DNA of 64,000 nucleotides. Origin: Limnothrix sp. RL_2_0 (GTDB taxonomy: Bacteria; Cyanobacteriota; Cyanobacteriia; Cyanobacteriales; MRBY01). The notes beneath the pieces are model-generated. The model saw only the letters and a program-made list of their open reading frames with translations. It did not search any database and had not been told where the DNA came from. Location of the stretch: the NCBI GenBank assembly GCA_012033055.1, contig JAAUPR010000014.1:1-64000 (forward strand), in the 5' to 3' direction. Positions 30,551 through 39,732 of this stretch are shown here, one piece after another; position 1 is the first letter of the stretch, and each line of letters begins with the position of its first letter. Made by a program: the position numbers and the translations under genes.

Positions 30551-31033
30551 TTAAATTTCAGACCGGTTTACTCGGTTCCGGACTCGCCGAACCGTTTGGG
30601 GCAACACACCAATTAAGAGAGCAAACGTTTCATCTGACAACTGAGCTGCCGTTTCGAGATCGAACCAATTTTCAAATTGATTTAAAATCACTTGCGCCCG
30701 CTGCTCTGGAATTGGTTTATCCGTGATTTGCTTCAGCAACTTTACCCATTGGCGGCGGATCAAATAAGCTTTTTGGCGTTCAGAAGATTGCCCAGGACGT
30801 AATAACGACAGGGAACCAACAGGAATAATGTCAACCACTTCTTTATCAAACAAACCACCAATAATCGCCCCGGGCCCTGCAAAATCTACATGGTAAGGCT
30901 TCCGTAAAATCAGACCATTCTTGCGGCGGGCATTAATCATCCACAATTCACCCCGTTGCAATGTGTCCAATATGTCTGGGACAGAAAGAGGTTGATGAGA
31001 ATCAGAAGATGAATTTGTAGCAGTGCTGCCCAT
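30551..31033 (-). CDS. Hypothetical protein, possible DNA- or regulator-type domain
   Basis: 160 residues. N-terminal Ser-rich tail, then a compact beta-containing segment (GELWMINARRKNGLILRKPYHV). The C-terminal helical segment ends IGVLPQTVRRVRNRVNR, with the look of a helix-turn-helix, although I cannot name the family. It starts 9 nt after the GNAT gene stops and is followed 32 nt later by the 30051 gene, so the three are probably co-transcribed. Function unknown. Confidence 0.68.
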   Translation of the reverse strand: MGSTATNSSSDSHQPLSVPDILDTLQRGELWMINARRKNGLILRKPYHVDFAGPGAIIGGLFDKEVVDIIPVGSLSLLRPGQSSERQKAYLIRRQWVKLLKQITDKPIPEQRAQVILNQFENWFDLETAAQLSDETFALLIGVLPQTVRRVRNRVNRSEI

Positions 31034-31042
31034 ATGAAAAAA

Positions 31043-31720
31043 TTAAGTTAATCTCCTTACAAAAGATGGCTCAGGAAGGATGATATCTGGCATTAATAAT
31101 ATCGAGAATTGCTCAAGACGATAAATTTTTTTGCAAAAAAGGCGGCGGGGACGCTTAAGCAGCCAAGAATTGAGGGAATTTTCCACTTGCTGCACTTCAT
31201 AACCACTACGCAAGTATAGTTGCTTTGCTGCTTCGTTATTCTCTAGAACATGTAACGCGAGGTTGCTATAGTTCCAGTAACGCACTTGTGTTTCGCAGCG
31301 TTGGAGGAGAAGACGGGCCACTCCTAAGCGGCGATAGTCAGGGTTTACGGCAAGGTTAGAAATATAGGGGAATTTGACGGGGGCGATCGCCTTCGTACGG
31401 AGATAGCGCATCGAGACTTCCACCGTGCCAACAACAACAGAAGCACGATTTTCCCGGAAACAAGCCGCAAAACAGGCATGATGAGGTTTCGGTTGCCGCA
31501 AACGATGAGATAAATCCTCATACACCCCCAAACGCAATATCGGCACAAGCAAACCCTTCAGACCCGAATAGCTGTGGAAACTATAGGTCAAGATATCCGC
31601 CAGAGGCCGAGCATCCTGAACAGTGGCAGGCCGAACCATCAAAGCATCATGATTAAAAACAGCGTTGGACAGTGGCGGTTGTTGCGTTGACCAAAGGGAA
31701 GACAGATTTGAATTCACCAA
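31043..31720 (-). CDS. GNAT-family N-acetyltransferase
   Basis: 225 residues from TTG 31720; GTG 31717 is an equal choice and an internal ATG (residue 28) begins the conserved fold. The acetyl-CoA loop is YRRLGVARLLLQRCE (about 131-145), preceded by the beta4 strand FPYISNLAVNP and followed by N-E-A-A-KQLYLRSGY, the RimI-like arrangement. It transfers acetyl from acetyl-CoA to an amine, possibly a protein N-terminus. A C-terminal hydrophobic/basic tail is unusual. First gene of the three-gene minus-strand cluster. Confidence 0.85.
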   Translation of the reverse strand: MVNSNLSSLWSTQQPPLSNAVFNHDALMVRPATVQDARPLADILTYSFHSYSGLKGLLVPILRLGVYEDLSHRLRQPKPHHACFAACFRENRASVVVGTVEVSMRYLRTKAIAPVKFPYISNLAVNPDYRRLGVARLLLQRCETQVRYWNYSNLALHVLENNEAAKQLYLRSGYEVQQVENSLNSWLLKRPRRLFCKKIYRLEQFSILLMPDIILPEPSFVRRLT

Positions 31721-32105
31721 GCCTCCGAGACGGGGATAAATAGTGGAATTGAAAACAAAATCTAATAGATTCTTATTGTGCCAATAATAAAAGCGAGATG
31801 TCGAGTCTGAATTCCTGAAAAATAAAAAATATTCGTAAAAGTCTAGCGAAAATCAATTAGATATAAGCCAAATTGCTATGATGGCCTTAGCCATATGATT
31901 ATTAGCCCTATTTTCCCGTCATCTACCATCTTTTTCAGAAACTTTTTCGTAAATCGTACGGAAACAACAGTCAAACGAAAGTTAAACTTTTAAAGACAAA
32001 GTTCTAGTAAACCCTGTAACCTGTCTTAGGCCGTCCCTAACACGGTTACTTAGACATAAGTCGGTCGATTGTAAGCTAATTGCGTCTCTCTTGGAGACCA
32101 AGTGG
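31721..32105. other. Divergent intergenic region
   Basis: 385 nt between the GNAT cluster (minus) and the cyclase gene (plus). It contains the imperfect hairpin listed at 32016-32049, close to the cyclase start. No RNA gene or ORF is recognised. Confidence 0.4.
32016..32049 (+). promoter_or_regulatory. Imperfect hairpin in the cyclase upstream region
   Basis: GTAACC (32016) pairs with GGTTAC (ending 32049). After one bulged T and one C-C mismatch, GT.TTAGG pairs with CCTAA.AC around a 5-nt loop CCGTC. No T-run follows, so it is not a terminator. It could be a 5' UTR structure or an operator, 57 nt before the ATG. Confidence 0.4.
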
Positions 32106-34306
32106 ATGAGCTTGAAGCATAATTCAAAGCCTAAAATTCTAGTTGTTGATGATGAACCAGATAATCTCGACCTGCTTTATCGCACGTTTCGTCGGGATTA
32201 TAAGGTTGTGCGCAGTGACAGTGGCCTAGAGGCCCTTGGTTGCTTGGCGCAGGAATCGGATATTGCCATCATTATTTCCGATCAGCGTATGCCCCAGATG
32301 AGTGGGACGGAGCTGCTGAAAATTGCGGCGAAAGATTATCCCGACACAATGCGGATCATGTTGACGGGCTATACCGATGTGGAAGATCTCGTCGATGCGA
32401 TTAATGAGGGTAAGGTTTATAAGTACGTAACGAAGCCTTGGGATGCAACGGAGCTAAAGGGCATCGTTGAGCAGGCTCTGGAAACCCACAATCTCTTAAA
32501 AATTCGGACGCGTGAACTGAGTCAGAGTTTACGGCGTGAGTCTCTGTTAAATTCTGTTGTCAATACGATTCGGAATCGCCGCTATGACAACCCCAATGCG
32601 TCGCCATTAAAGGATGTGCTGCAAAGTATCGTGAATACGGTGGGGGAAGTGATGGAGGTGGATGCGGCATTGATCAAGCCCATTGATCAAGAAATCAGCA
32701 TCGCATCGTCTTATTTCTTGTATCAGCGATCGCCTGTTTTAGATCCTGATCAGGTGCCATTGCCTTGGGATTCCACCCTTTGGGAAACGACTCAGCCCAT
32801 TATTATTGATGAGGTTCAGGCCCAATCAAAATTAATTGATAATGACGATAATCGTCGGGCAGCTTTTGAAGCGACTAAAATTCAATCGACGTTAATCGTG
32901 CCGTTAATTTTACAAAATGAACCGTCGGCTTTGCTGGCTCTACACCATTGCGATCGCAGCACAAATGGGCTGCTGATGAGGTGCAATTGGTGGAGATGGT
33001 GGCAGACCAAGCGGTATTGGCGATCGCCCAAGCCCGTGCTTACGAAAAAGTACAGGATCTCGCCCAGCGGGAAACACTGATCAACACCATTACCTCAGCT
33101 ATTCGGTCGAGCCTAGAGCCAGAAGAAATTTTTCGGGCCATTACTAAGCAGTTAGGCAAAGCCCTAGAAGTGGATGGCTGTGCGCTATCTCTCTGGAGCC
33201 GTCGCGACGATGTTGTGCATTGTGTGGGGCTTTATGATGCCCATGTGGATGATGATGAGGTCGTCATGCCCCAGTCGGCAGTGCCCATTGCTGATAATCC
33301 GGTACTACAGCAGGTTTTGGTTACCTTGCAGCCTGTCGTTTATAACAACATGGACGATGAGCATGATCTTGAAAAATATGACCTTCCGTTGCGCGTCCCT
33401 GCGAGGGCATTGTTGCTTGTACCAATGATTGCGGATGGGGAACTGATTGGCACGATTAGCTTGCGGCAAACAGGTGGCGAACGAAAATGGTTACCGTCAG
33501 AAATTGAATTGGCACAATCGGTAGCGTCTCAGGCGGCGATCGCCGTACAACAGTCTCGTCTTTATGAGACGACCCGTCAACAGGCAGAGCAACTGCGGGA
33601 GCGGGAGCAAAAAGTACAGCAACTCAATAAATACCTGACCGAATCCGTCCTGAAACGCTTTTTACCAGAAACAATGGTGAATAAGGCAGCTAATGGTGAA
33701 TTAGTGTTAGACCTCAGTCCGGAGCCGCGCCTCGTCACAATTCTCTTTAGCGATATCGTTGGCTTTACCCCGTTATCCACTGCCCTTGGCCCCCGCTTGG
33801 TAGCCGAATTGCTCAATGAATACCTCGAAGCCATGACTAGAGCAGTTTTTGACCATCGCGGCACTGTTGATAAATTTATCGGGGATGCGGTGTTGGCTTT
33901 ATTTGGTTCACCGGAAGAGTTGCCCGCCCACGAACAGGCTTTAAGGGCGATCGCCGTGGCCCAGTCCATGGGTAAAAACCTGACGAAACTCAATCAACAG
34001 TGGCAAGAGCGGGGCATCCTCGGCTGCGAAGGCAAGCCCGATCTATTACAGTTCCGTTGCGGCATCCACCAAGGCAATGCAGTGGTGGGAATGTTTGGCG
34101 GTGGTCAACGGTCAGACTATACGGCGATCGGCCCTGCGGTCAATATGGCTGCCCGTTTACAAGAAGCAGGCACACCAATGCATGTACTGATTTCAGAAAC
34201 TGTTGCCGAACATATCGAAGATACCCACGAACTCATCTTCCACGACGATCTCCATCTCAAGGGTATCGACGAAACGATTCGAGCCTTTTCCTTACCTTTG
34301 TCATAG
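32106..34306 (+). pseudogene. REC-GAF-GAF-adenylate cyclase, interrupted by a frameshift
   Basis: From ATG 32106 (GGAG at 32093-32096 is its SD), the chain has a receiver domain (phospho-acceptor D59 in SDQRMP, K110 in TKPWD) and a first GAF. The frame breaks at about 32952-32960 within TGCGATCGCAGCAC. The -1 frame continues without loss as the rest of GAF1 (HKWAADEVQLVEMVADQAVLA), a second GAF, a coiled linker and a class III cyclase domain (FSDIVGFT and GDAVLALFG with metal Asp residues; VDKFIGD Lys and SDYTAIG Thr for adenine). Adding one C after the HIP1 octamer (GCGATCGCC) restores a roughly 730-residue protein making cAMP under two-component control. A recent mutation or a base-call error; the downstream part has no decay. 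Confidence 0.85.
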
Positions 34307-34317
34307 AGGCACATCCT

Positions 34318-34497
34318 ATGGGTAGAAAATCTAAACTCAAAAAACAGCGCAAAGCAGATGCTAACAATGCGAGTTCGCCCCAAGCAAAAAATCAACCGAA
34401 GGGAGACATTGAGAGAATGACCCATCTTGGTTTTGGGGAACATAATCGGCTGCGATCACCAGAAGTACCAGTAGATCGTCCCGAACCTCAACTATAA
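34318..34497 (+). CDS. Small basic protein of 59 residues
   Basis: Starts MGRKSKLKKQRKADANN, with SD AGAGG (34305-34309) overlapping the cyclase stop codon; the ATG is 11 nt after that stop. This suggests translational coupling. The N-terminal third is Lys/Arg-rich and the C-terminus Pro-rich (SPEVPVDRPEPQL). No known domain. An RNA- or ribosome-binding role would fit the composition, but nothing proves it. If the upstream frameshift is real, coupling to the cyclase would still operate from the downstream frame only. Confidence 0.65.
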   Translation: MGRKSKLKKQRKADANNASSPQAKNQPKGDIERMTHLGFGEHNRLRSPEVPVDRPEPQL

Positions 34498-34502
34498 ATA
34501 AA

Positions 34503-34539
34503 AAAAATCGCCCTTATGCATTGTGCCGGGGAGATTTTT
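34503..34539 (+). terminator. Probable terminator of the cyclase gene pair
   Basis: AAAAATC pairs with GATTTTT; after a single G-A mismatch CCC pairs with GGG. The final T5 forms the tail. It lies 6 nt after the small gene and convergent with hemC. Confidence 0.55.
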
Positions 34540-34590
34540 GTTGAGAAATTATGTGTAATATTGCCCAGAAATGACGGACAAGCTTAAATA

Positions 34591-35556
34591 TTAGGAGCGA
34601 TTTGTCTCATTGATTTCTGCGAGAATTTTATCTGCCCCCTGAGCTACAGCCTTTGCAGCCAGCTCTACACCCAATTTTTCTGCATCAGCACGGCTACCAG
34701 TCACTTCATCGCGGATTAGGGTTTGACCATCAAGACTTGCCACCATCCCCACCAGGGTTAGGCGATCGCCTTCAATCGTGGTATTTACACCGATAGGAAC
34801 CTGACAGCCCCCTTCCAATTCCCGGAGAAAAGCCCGTTCTGCATAACAGCGATCGCGACTTTCTACATGTTCCAAGACGGGACGCAAAATATTTAAAATA
34901 TCTTCATCACCATCGCGGCATTCAATGCCCAAAGCCCCTTGACCTACAGCATGGAGAGAAATATCACTGGGAATACTCTGGTGGATGCGATCGCCAAAAT
35001 CTAAACGTTGTAGACCCGCCGCTGCGAGGATGATTGCATCATAATCACCAGAATCCAATTTAGCCAGACGCGTATTGACATTGCCCCGGATATCCTTAAA
35101 TTCCAGATGGGGATAATGGTGGCGCAACTGAGCCAAGCGACGCAGGGAAGATGTTCCAATAATTGCGCCTTCGGGTAGGGTGGCGAGCTGTTTGTCCTTA
35201 TGCTTTTCGTGGACGACTAGGGCATCAGCCGGGTCAACCCGTTGGGTCACACAGCCTAGCATCAAGCCTTCGGGTAAATTTGTCGGCAAATCTTTTAGGG
35301 AATGCACCGCAAAATCTGTTTCCCGCTTCAACATGCCATCTTCTAGCTCTTGGGTAAACAGACCCTTATCTCCAATTTTAGAGAGGGCAACATCAAGGAC
35401 TTTGTCACCTTGGGTTTCCATTGTCTGCACTTCAAAAGTGATGTCGGGATAAGCTTTTTGTAGTTCATCGCGCACCCAATAAGTTTGAACCAACGCCAAT
35501 TGGCTTTTGCGGGAACCAATGCGTACAGTGCGTTTCGAGGTGGTCACAGCGGTCAT
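34591..35556 (-). CDS. hemC: Porphobilinogen deaminase (hydroxymethylbilane synthase)
   Basis: 321 residues. Catalytic Asp89 in KDLPT, Arg-rich GTSSLRR and [10 protein letters not shown] cofactor-binding segments, and Cys251 in [10 protein letters not shown], the attachment site of the dipyrromethane cofactor. It joins four porphobilinogen units into hydroxymethylbilane, the common precursor of chlorophyll, haem, phycobilins and sirohaem. ATG 35556 gives the family N-terminus after a short Thr/Val leader. Monocistronic. Confidence 0.96.
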   Translation of the reverse strand: MTAVTTSKRTVRIGSRKSQLALVQTYWVRDELQKAYPDITFEVQTMETQGDKVLDVALSKIGDKGLFTQELEDGMLKRETDFAVHSLKDLPTNLPEGLMLGCVTQRVDPADALVVHEKHKDKQLATLPEGAIIGTSSLRRLAQLRHHYPHLEFKDIRGNVNTRLAKLDSGDYDAIILAAAGLQRLDFGDRIHQSIPSDISLHAVGQGALGIECRDGDEDILNILRPVLEHVESRDRCYAERAFLRELEGGCQVPIGVNTTIEGDRLTLVGMVASLDGQTLIRDEVTGSRADAEKLGVELAAKAVAQGADKILAEINETNRS

Positions 35557-35743
35557 ATCAATAGGATTTATAACTAATCATCTTAAAATTTTGACTCAGA
35601 CTAGCGTATCGCGTTGTTTGACCTTAAACGCAGGATCCTCCGGCAGAACGGCGGGAAATGTTACAACTGTTCATATTTTAAGGAGTGTAATGGCGGGGAT
35701 TTTGGCGATCGCCTGACTGAGTTTGCCGTAAACCTTTATCTGA

Positions 35744-36214
35744 ATGTTGCCCATGTCGAAAAAAAAGATTTATCTCGCGAATCCCTACGGTTTTTCTGCC
35801 CAACAAAAAATATTGCTATTACCCCCGATCATTGAGCAATTGTCATCCCTCGGACTAGAAGTGTGGGAGCCTTTTGCCCGTAATAATCAAGTCGATTTTT
35901 CTAAATCAGACTGGGCCTATCGAGTTGCCCAAGCGGATAAAAAAGATGTCGAAGAAGCTGATGGGATTTTTGCGGTAGTCAATGGTACGCCACCGGATGA
36001 AGGAGTCATGGTGGAACTGGGGATGGCGATCGCCCTCAACAAAGCTATTTTTCTATTTCGCGACGACTTTCGCCGTTGTAGCGATAGCGAACAGTACCCC
36101 CTGAATCTGATGCTCTTTGCTGGCTTACCAGCACAGGGTTGGGAAAACTATTTTTATACATCTATCGCAGACATTACCGATCCCAGCAAATCCTTGGCGC
36201 AATGGGCACAGTGA
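35744..36214 (+). CDS. Nucleoside 2-deoxyribosyltransferase-like protein
   Basis: 156 residues. IYLANPYGFS at the N-terminus, then EEADGIFAVVNGTPPDEGVMVELGMAIAL, the PDEG..VELG signature with the catalytic Glu of family PF05014-type N-deoxyribosyltransferases. These swap the base on a 2'-deoxynucleoside or hydrolyse the N-glycosidic bond in salvage. Two in-frame ATGs (35744, 35753) are possible starts; the second gives MSKKKIYLANPY. No SD is clear. Confidence 0.85.
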   Translation: MLPMSKKKIYLANPYGFSAQQKILLLPPIIEQLSSLGLEVWEPFARNNQVDFSKSDWAYRVAQADKKDVEEADGIFAVVNGTPPDEGVMVELGMAIALNKAIFLFRDDFRRCSDSEQYPLNLMLFAGLPAQGWENYFYTSIADITDPSKSLAQWAQ

Positions 36215-36306
36215 AATCAGGCGGCGATCATCGTACAGAATAATTATGGGGCGATCGCCATTAGGTAAAACCCAAAACAGCAACACCTATTTAATCAATT
36301 AAATTA

Positions 36307-36380
36307 TGGACGTAACTGGATTCGAACCAGTGACCCCATCGATGTCAACGATGTACTCTAACCAACTGAGCTATACGTCC
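36307..36380 (-). tRNA. trnV: tRNA-Val (GAC)
   Basis: A 74-nt cloverleaf on the minus strand with acceptor stem GGACGTA/TACGTCC, anticodon stem CATCG/CGATG with loop TTGACAT (anticodon GAC, complementary to plus-strand 36344-36346), and T arm CTGG-TTCGAAT-CCAG. CCA is not encoded. Confidence 0.95.
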
Positions 36381-36525
36381 GAGTCATAAACCGTATATAA
36401 ACATAACAGTTAAAAACCTGCATGACAAGATTAAGAGTAAAAAAAATAGTCGAAGATTGCTTTATCATGGATGTTTGATTAGAATAGCATCGAATTATTC
36501 AGGCTACCGAGTCCCCCTAAGATCT

Positions 36526-37029
36526 TTGAGTCAATCCCTAAATATTCCGACCCTTGATACCTTGGCGCAAGAGCTTGCCGCAATCCAACAAACTGGATCA
36601 AAGCGCATTGCCCTTTTAGGCTCACGCCATGTCCCGATTACCCATCAACACCTGATCGAAATGATGAGCTACGCCCTTGCCCTAGGGGGAAATCGTATCA
36701 TCACTTCTGGCGCAACGGGTACAAATTCAGCCGCGATTAAGGGGGTAATGCGAGCCGACTCAAGTCTATTAACCGTCATTCTGCCCCAGAGCCTTAAGCG
36801 CCAGCCGAGAGAGTCGCGAGTTCAGCTAGAGCAAGTGGTTCATCTTGTCGAGCATGAGGAAAATGACGAGCTAGCACTCAGTGAAGCCAGTGCCCTCTGT
36901 AATAGTGAAATTATTTCCCGCTGCCAGCAATTGATTTGTTTTGCTTTCCACGACAGCGACACTTTGCTACAAACCTGTAAGGAAGCTGAAGAGCAGCGAA
37001 AACTCGTAACGCTTTTTTACTTTGACTAA
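36526..37029 (+). CDS. DprA/Smf-like nucleotide-binding protein
   Basis: 167 residues from a probable TTG at 36526 (MSQSLNIPTLDTLAQEL...). An in-frame TTG at 36457 would add 23 residues that do not look conserved. Motifs IALLGSRHVP and ITSGATGTNSAAIKGVM match the Rossmann-like core of DprA/LOG proteins. Cyanobacterial versions are often labelled DNA recombination-mediator protein A. They lack the extra domains of competence DprA, so a role in transformation is only possible, not shown. The start is uncertain because no SD is evident. Confidence 0.72.
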   Translation: MSQSLNIPTLDTLAQELAAIQQTGSKRIALLGSRHVPITHQHLIEMMSYALALGGNRIITSGATGTNSAAIKGVMRADSSLLTVILPQSLKRQPRESRVQLEQVVHLVEHEENDELALSEASALCNSEIISRCQQLICFAFHDSDTLLQTCKEAEEQRKLVTLFYFD

Positions 37030-37091
37030 TTTTTTGCTAATCCTTTAGGCTAGTGGTGTTCTATTCAATATTTACTTCATAAAGGCTTGCA

Positions 37092-37526
37092 ATGAATTTG
37101 TCTGTGTCTAGTACTTTGATCTATTCTCTGGTTGGTGCAGTGGTGCTGGTTTATGTGCCGTATTTGGCGGTTGCCTATGCGAGGGTAAGAACGTCCATTG
37201 ATGGGGGTTATGCGCCGGAGATGTTTAGTCAGCCACGGGCGATGTTGGATAAGTTACCGGACTATGCGAAGCGAGCCAGTTGGGCCCACCAAAATGCTTT
37301 TGAGGCTTTGATTGTTTACAGTGCAGCGTCTTTGTCGGCTTATGTGACGGGGGTTGATTCTCCGACTGCGATTTATGCGGCGATCGCCTTTCTTGTAGCA
37401 CGAACTTTGTACCCAGTTTTTTATATTTTAAATATCCCGACATTGCGTTCAATGATGTTTGGCATCGCTAATGCTAGCAATATTGTGTTATTTTCCCTGA
37501 GCATTGCTGCGGTTCAAAATCTTTAG
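37092..37526 (+). CDS. MAPEG-family membrane protein
   Basis: 144 residues with four hydrophobic helices (about 8-30, 68-86, 92-112 and 120-140) and the polar segment RASWAHQNAFEALIVYSAASL after helix 1, a hallmark of MAPEG (eicosanoid/glutathione metabolism) proteins. Bacterial members are often of unknown substrate, some with glutathione transferase activity. Possibly protects membranes against lipid peroxides. Followed after 68 nt by yajQ. Confidence 0.87.
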   Translation: MNLSVSSTLIYSLVGAVVLVYVPYLAVAYARVRTSIDGGYAPEMFSQPRAMLDKLPDYAKRASWAHQNAFEALIVYSAASLSAYVTGVDSPTAIYAAIAFLVARTLYPVFYILNIPTLRSMMFGIANASNIVLFSLSIAAVQNL

Positions 37527-37594
37527 GATTTGATATTTCTAGAGTTTTAGGTATTTTAAAATCAATGTTGTCTATTTGTTGGTAATTATTATTT

Positions 37595-38086
37595 ATGGCT
37601 GCTACGAATTCTTTTGATGTGGTGAGTGATTTTGATCGTCAAGAATTAGTAAATACAATTGATCAGGCAATGCGAGATATCAAGACTCGCTATGATCTCA
37701 AGGATACGAAAACAACGATTGAGTTAGGCGAAAATACCATCACAATTAATACATCTAGTGACTTTACCCTTGATGCAGTACAGACGATTTTAGTAACGAA
37801 AGCAATTAAACGTAGCCTCTCGCCAAAGCTTTTTGATTACGGCACGCCAGAGTCTGCTAGTGGGGGCAGAATTCGCCAAGAAATCACGTTGCGCAAAGGT
37901 ATCTCAAAGGATGATGCAAAGTTAATCACCAAGATGGTAAAGACCGATTTCAAAAAGGTTCAAGCTTCAATTCAAGGTGATTCTGTGCGGGTATCGAGCA
38001 AGTCAAAGGATGATTTGCAGGCGGCAATGCAGGCAATTCGTGAGCTAGATTTTCCGATGCCAATTCAGTTTAATAATTATCGTTAA
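37595..38086 (+). CDS. YajQ family nucleotide-binding protein
   Basis: 163 residues starting with [20 protein letters not shown] and ending with [24 protein letters not shown], the full YajQ/UPF0234 length and termini. The fold consists of two ferredoxin-like halves. Some family members bind cyclic di-GMP or tRNA/ATP; the role in cyanobacteria is unknown. The stop shares 4 bp with the convergent menA stop. Confidence 0.93.
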   Translation: MAATNSFDVVSDFDRQELVNTIDQAMRDIKTRYDLKDTKTTIELGENTITINTSSDFTLDAVQTILVTKAIKRSLSPKLFDYGTPESASGGRIRQEITLRKGISKDDAKLITKMVKTDFKKVQASIQGDSVRVSSKSKDDLQAAMQAIRELDFPMPIQFNNYR

Positions 38087-39033
38087 TAGCTGCCGGTAAT
38101 GCTCAAAAATGCTGGGTTATAGTAGGACAAAATGTAGGCGATCGCCAATAATATCCCGCTAAAAAAATGAAATTTGACCGCAAAAAATTTACTATTACTG
38201 ACCCTTTCTGGTTGGTCGTGGTGGGTACGAACATGGTTAATTAACTGAAAAGCAAAGGGGGCACTCCCAAAAGTGATGAGCATCCAAGGCGACCAAATGC
38301 CAAAAGCGATCAATCCACAGGTTAAGCCCACAACAACCACTAAGCTATAGGTTAAAATTTGTGCGCCCCGATAGGTTCCAAGGCGGACAATAGGGGATTT
38401 TTTACCGGCGGCGAGGTCGTCTTCTACTTGGTGAAAATGGGAGCAAAACAAAATAATACTAGTCGTGAGTGCAACCCAAACGGCTGAACAAAGCGCATTT
38501 ACGGATAAGCTGGCGGCTTGACTGTAGAACACGCCTAATGCAGTGATCACGTAAGCGATAAAACAGATAAATTCACCGATCCCCAAATATCCAAGGCGAA
38601 ATGGTGGCCCCTGATAGGTGTAGGCGATCGCCGCAGCAAGAGTCAGCAAACCCAATACAGTCCAATCCTGTTGCAAATAACTAATCAGGCCAATCCCTAC
38701 CATCCCCAGCAACAAAAATCCATTAGCAATCCAAAAAATCAAGTTACGATTTCCCGTCAGATTTACCACCGACGAAACCTTATTGACATCAATACCCGTA
38801 TCCGCATCAAACACATCATTACTTAAATTCATCCAAGCAATCATACAGATGGAGACCGCCAGAAAAATCCCAAAGCGCAGCCCATTGTAAAGACCCGTCT
38901 CCCCGTAAGCCGCAGCCGTTGCCACTATGACCGGCGTTATCGCTACGCTATAAATGGGCGGTTTAATCGCCGCGAACCAAAGTTTTTTACGAGAAGGTTC
39001 CGCAATAGAAGTCGGAGGATTTTCAGTAAGCAT
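38083..39033 (-). CDS. menA: MenA-type 2-carboxy-1,4-naphthoquinone phytyltransferase
   Basis: 316 residues from ATG 39033; a GTG at 39060 could add nine. A UbiA-superfamily membrane enzyme with about eight helices. The first Asp-rich motif is [14 protein letters not shown], and the second is [18 protein letters not shown]. In cyanobacteria this subgroup attaches phytyl to 1,4-dihydroxy-2-naphthoate to make phylloquinone, the A1 electron carrier of photosystem I. The [14 protein letters not shown] sequence is typical for MenA rather than the other prenyltransferases (plastoquinone, tocopherol, chlorophyll G). Confidence 0.93.
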   Translation of the reverse strand: MLTENPPTSIAEPSRKKLWFAAIKPPIYSVAITPVIVATAAAYGETGLYNGLRFGIFLAVSICMIAWMNLSNDVFDADTGIDVNKVSSVVNLTGNRNLIFWIANGFLLLGMVGIGLISYLQQDWTVLGLLTLAAAIAYTYQGPPFRLGYLGIGEFICFIAYVITALGVFYSQAASLSVNALCSAVWVALTTSIILFCSHFHQVEDDLAAGKKSPIVRLGTYRGAQILTYSLVVVVGLTCGLIAFGIWSPWMLITFGSAPFAFQLINHVRTHHDQPERVSNSKFFAVKFHFFSGILLAIAYILSYYNPAFLSITGSY

Positions 39034-39179
39034 ATTTTCTGAGAGAGGCAAATTCCTCACAAAAGTGTACCGTAACCTTTGCGGTTGAGCATTTTAGGAT
39101 TTGAATAAAATGAGCCTTCAATAATTGGCTGGTAAGAAGAAGGCATTGCTGAATTTTAGATTAGCTACTTACAACCAAT

Positions 39180-39206
39180 AAAAAAGAGGCTGATTTCAAC
39201 CTCTTT
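39180..39206 (-). terminator. Terminator of the Tyr/Glu-repeat gene
   Basis: On the minus strand AAAGAGG / CCTCTTT pairs with a TGA/TCA inner stem around one mismatch, then T6. It lies about 45 nt after the stop of the 39251 gene. Confidence 0.8.
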
Positions 39207-39250
39207 ATCCCTTATCTGTACTAGTACGAATTTTTTGTATAAAGATGCCT

Positions 39251-39592
39251 TTACATTTCTATACAGATTTCCTCTTCATAATATTCACCTGTCTCGGGAT
39301 CATAATATTCTTCAGATTCACAATATTCCTCAACGTAGTCATCATCATCATCTTCTACTACGTACTCTTCACAGACTTCTTCTGCGTAATATTCATCTGT
39401 TCCGGGATCATAATACTCTTCATATTCACAATATTCTTCGATGATCTCTGCTACTAATGTCTGAGGCGATCGCCCTGCCGATAATTCATCACTCTCTGGA
39501 GCCTTAGATTCTGCCGCCTGGTTAGGCAAAATTGAACAGGTCAAGGTTAAAGCGAGCGTTCCTGTTGCGATTAAGACATTTCGAAAAAACAT
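39251..39592 (-). CDS. Secreted acidic Tyr/Glu-rich two-repeat protein
   Basis: 113 residues. An N-terminal signal peptide (hydrophobic 6-22, cleavage likely near NQA|AES, residues 24-29). The mature chain is dominated by Glu, Asp and Tyr. Two near-identical blocks, residues 52-76 and 88-112 (period 36), share EEYC-x-x-EEYYDP-x-T-x-EYY-x-EE-x-C. Each has cysteines exactly 19 apart (C55/C74, C91/C110), separated by an Asp-run linker. It is exported, probably with disulphides. I know no family; calcium or metal binding, or a surface role, is possible. Followed by its own terminator. Confidence 0.8.
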   Translation of the reverse strand: MFFRNVLIATGTLALTLTCSILPNQAAESKAPESDELSAGRSPQTLVAEIIEEYCEYEEYYDPGTDEYYAEEVCEEYVVEDDDDDYVEEYCESEEYYDPETGEYYEEEICIEM

Positions 39593-39732
39593 GGATCAGA
39601 CCTTCCCATTTATACGAATAAGCTATGTTTCTTCAATAGTAAGCGAGAAAAATCATAAGCAAAATAAAGTTTCTGTTTAATCAATAAGTAAGTTTAACAA
39701 TACCTTCATGAGCAAAGTAGCTTTTGTTTTCG

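Noticed and set aside
36457-36525. Upstream TTG extension of the DprA-like gene
   Set aside because: The extra 23 residues are not typical of the family, and the conserved N-terminus begins near residue 24.
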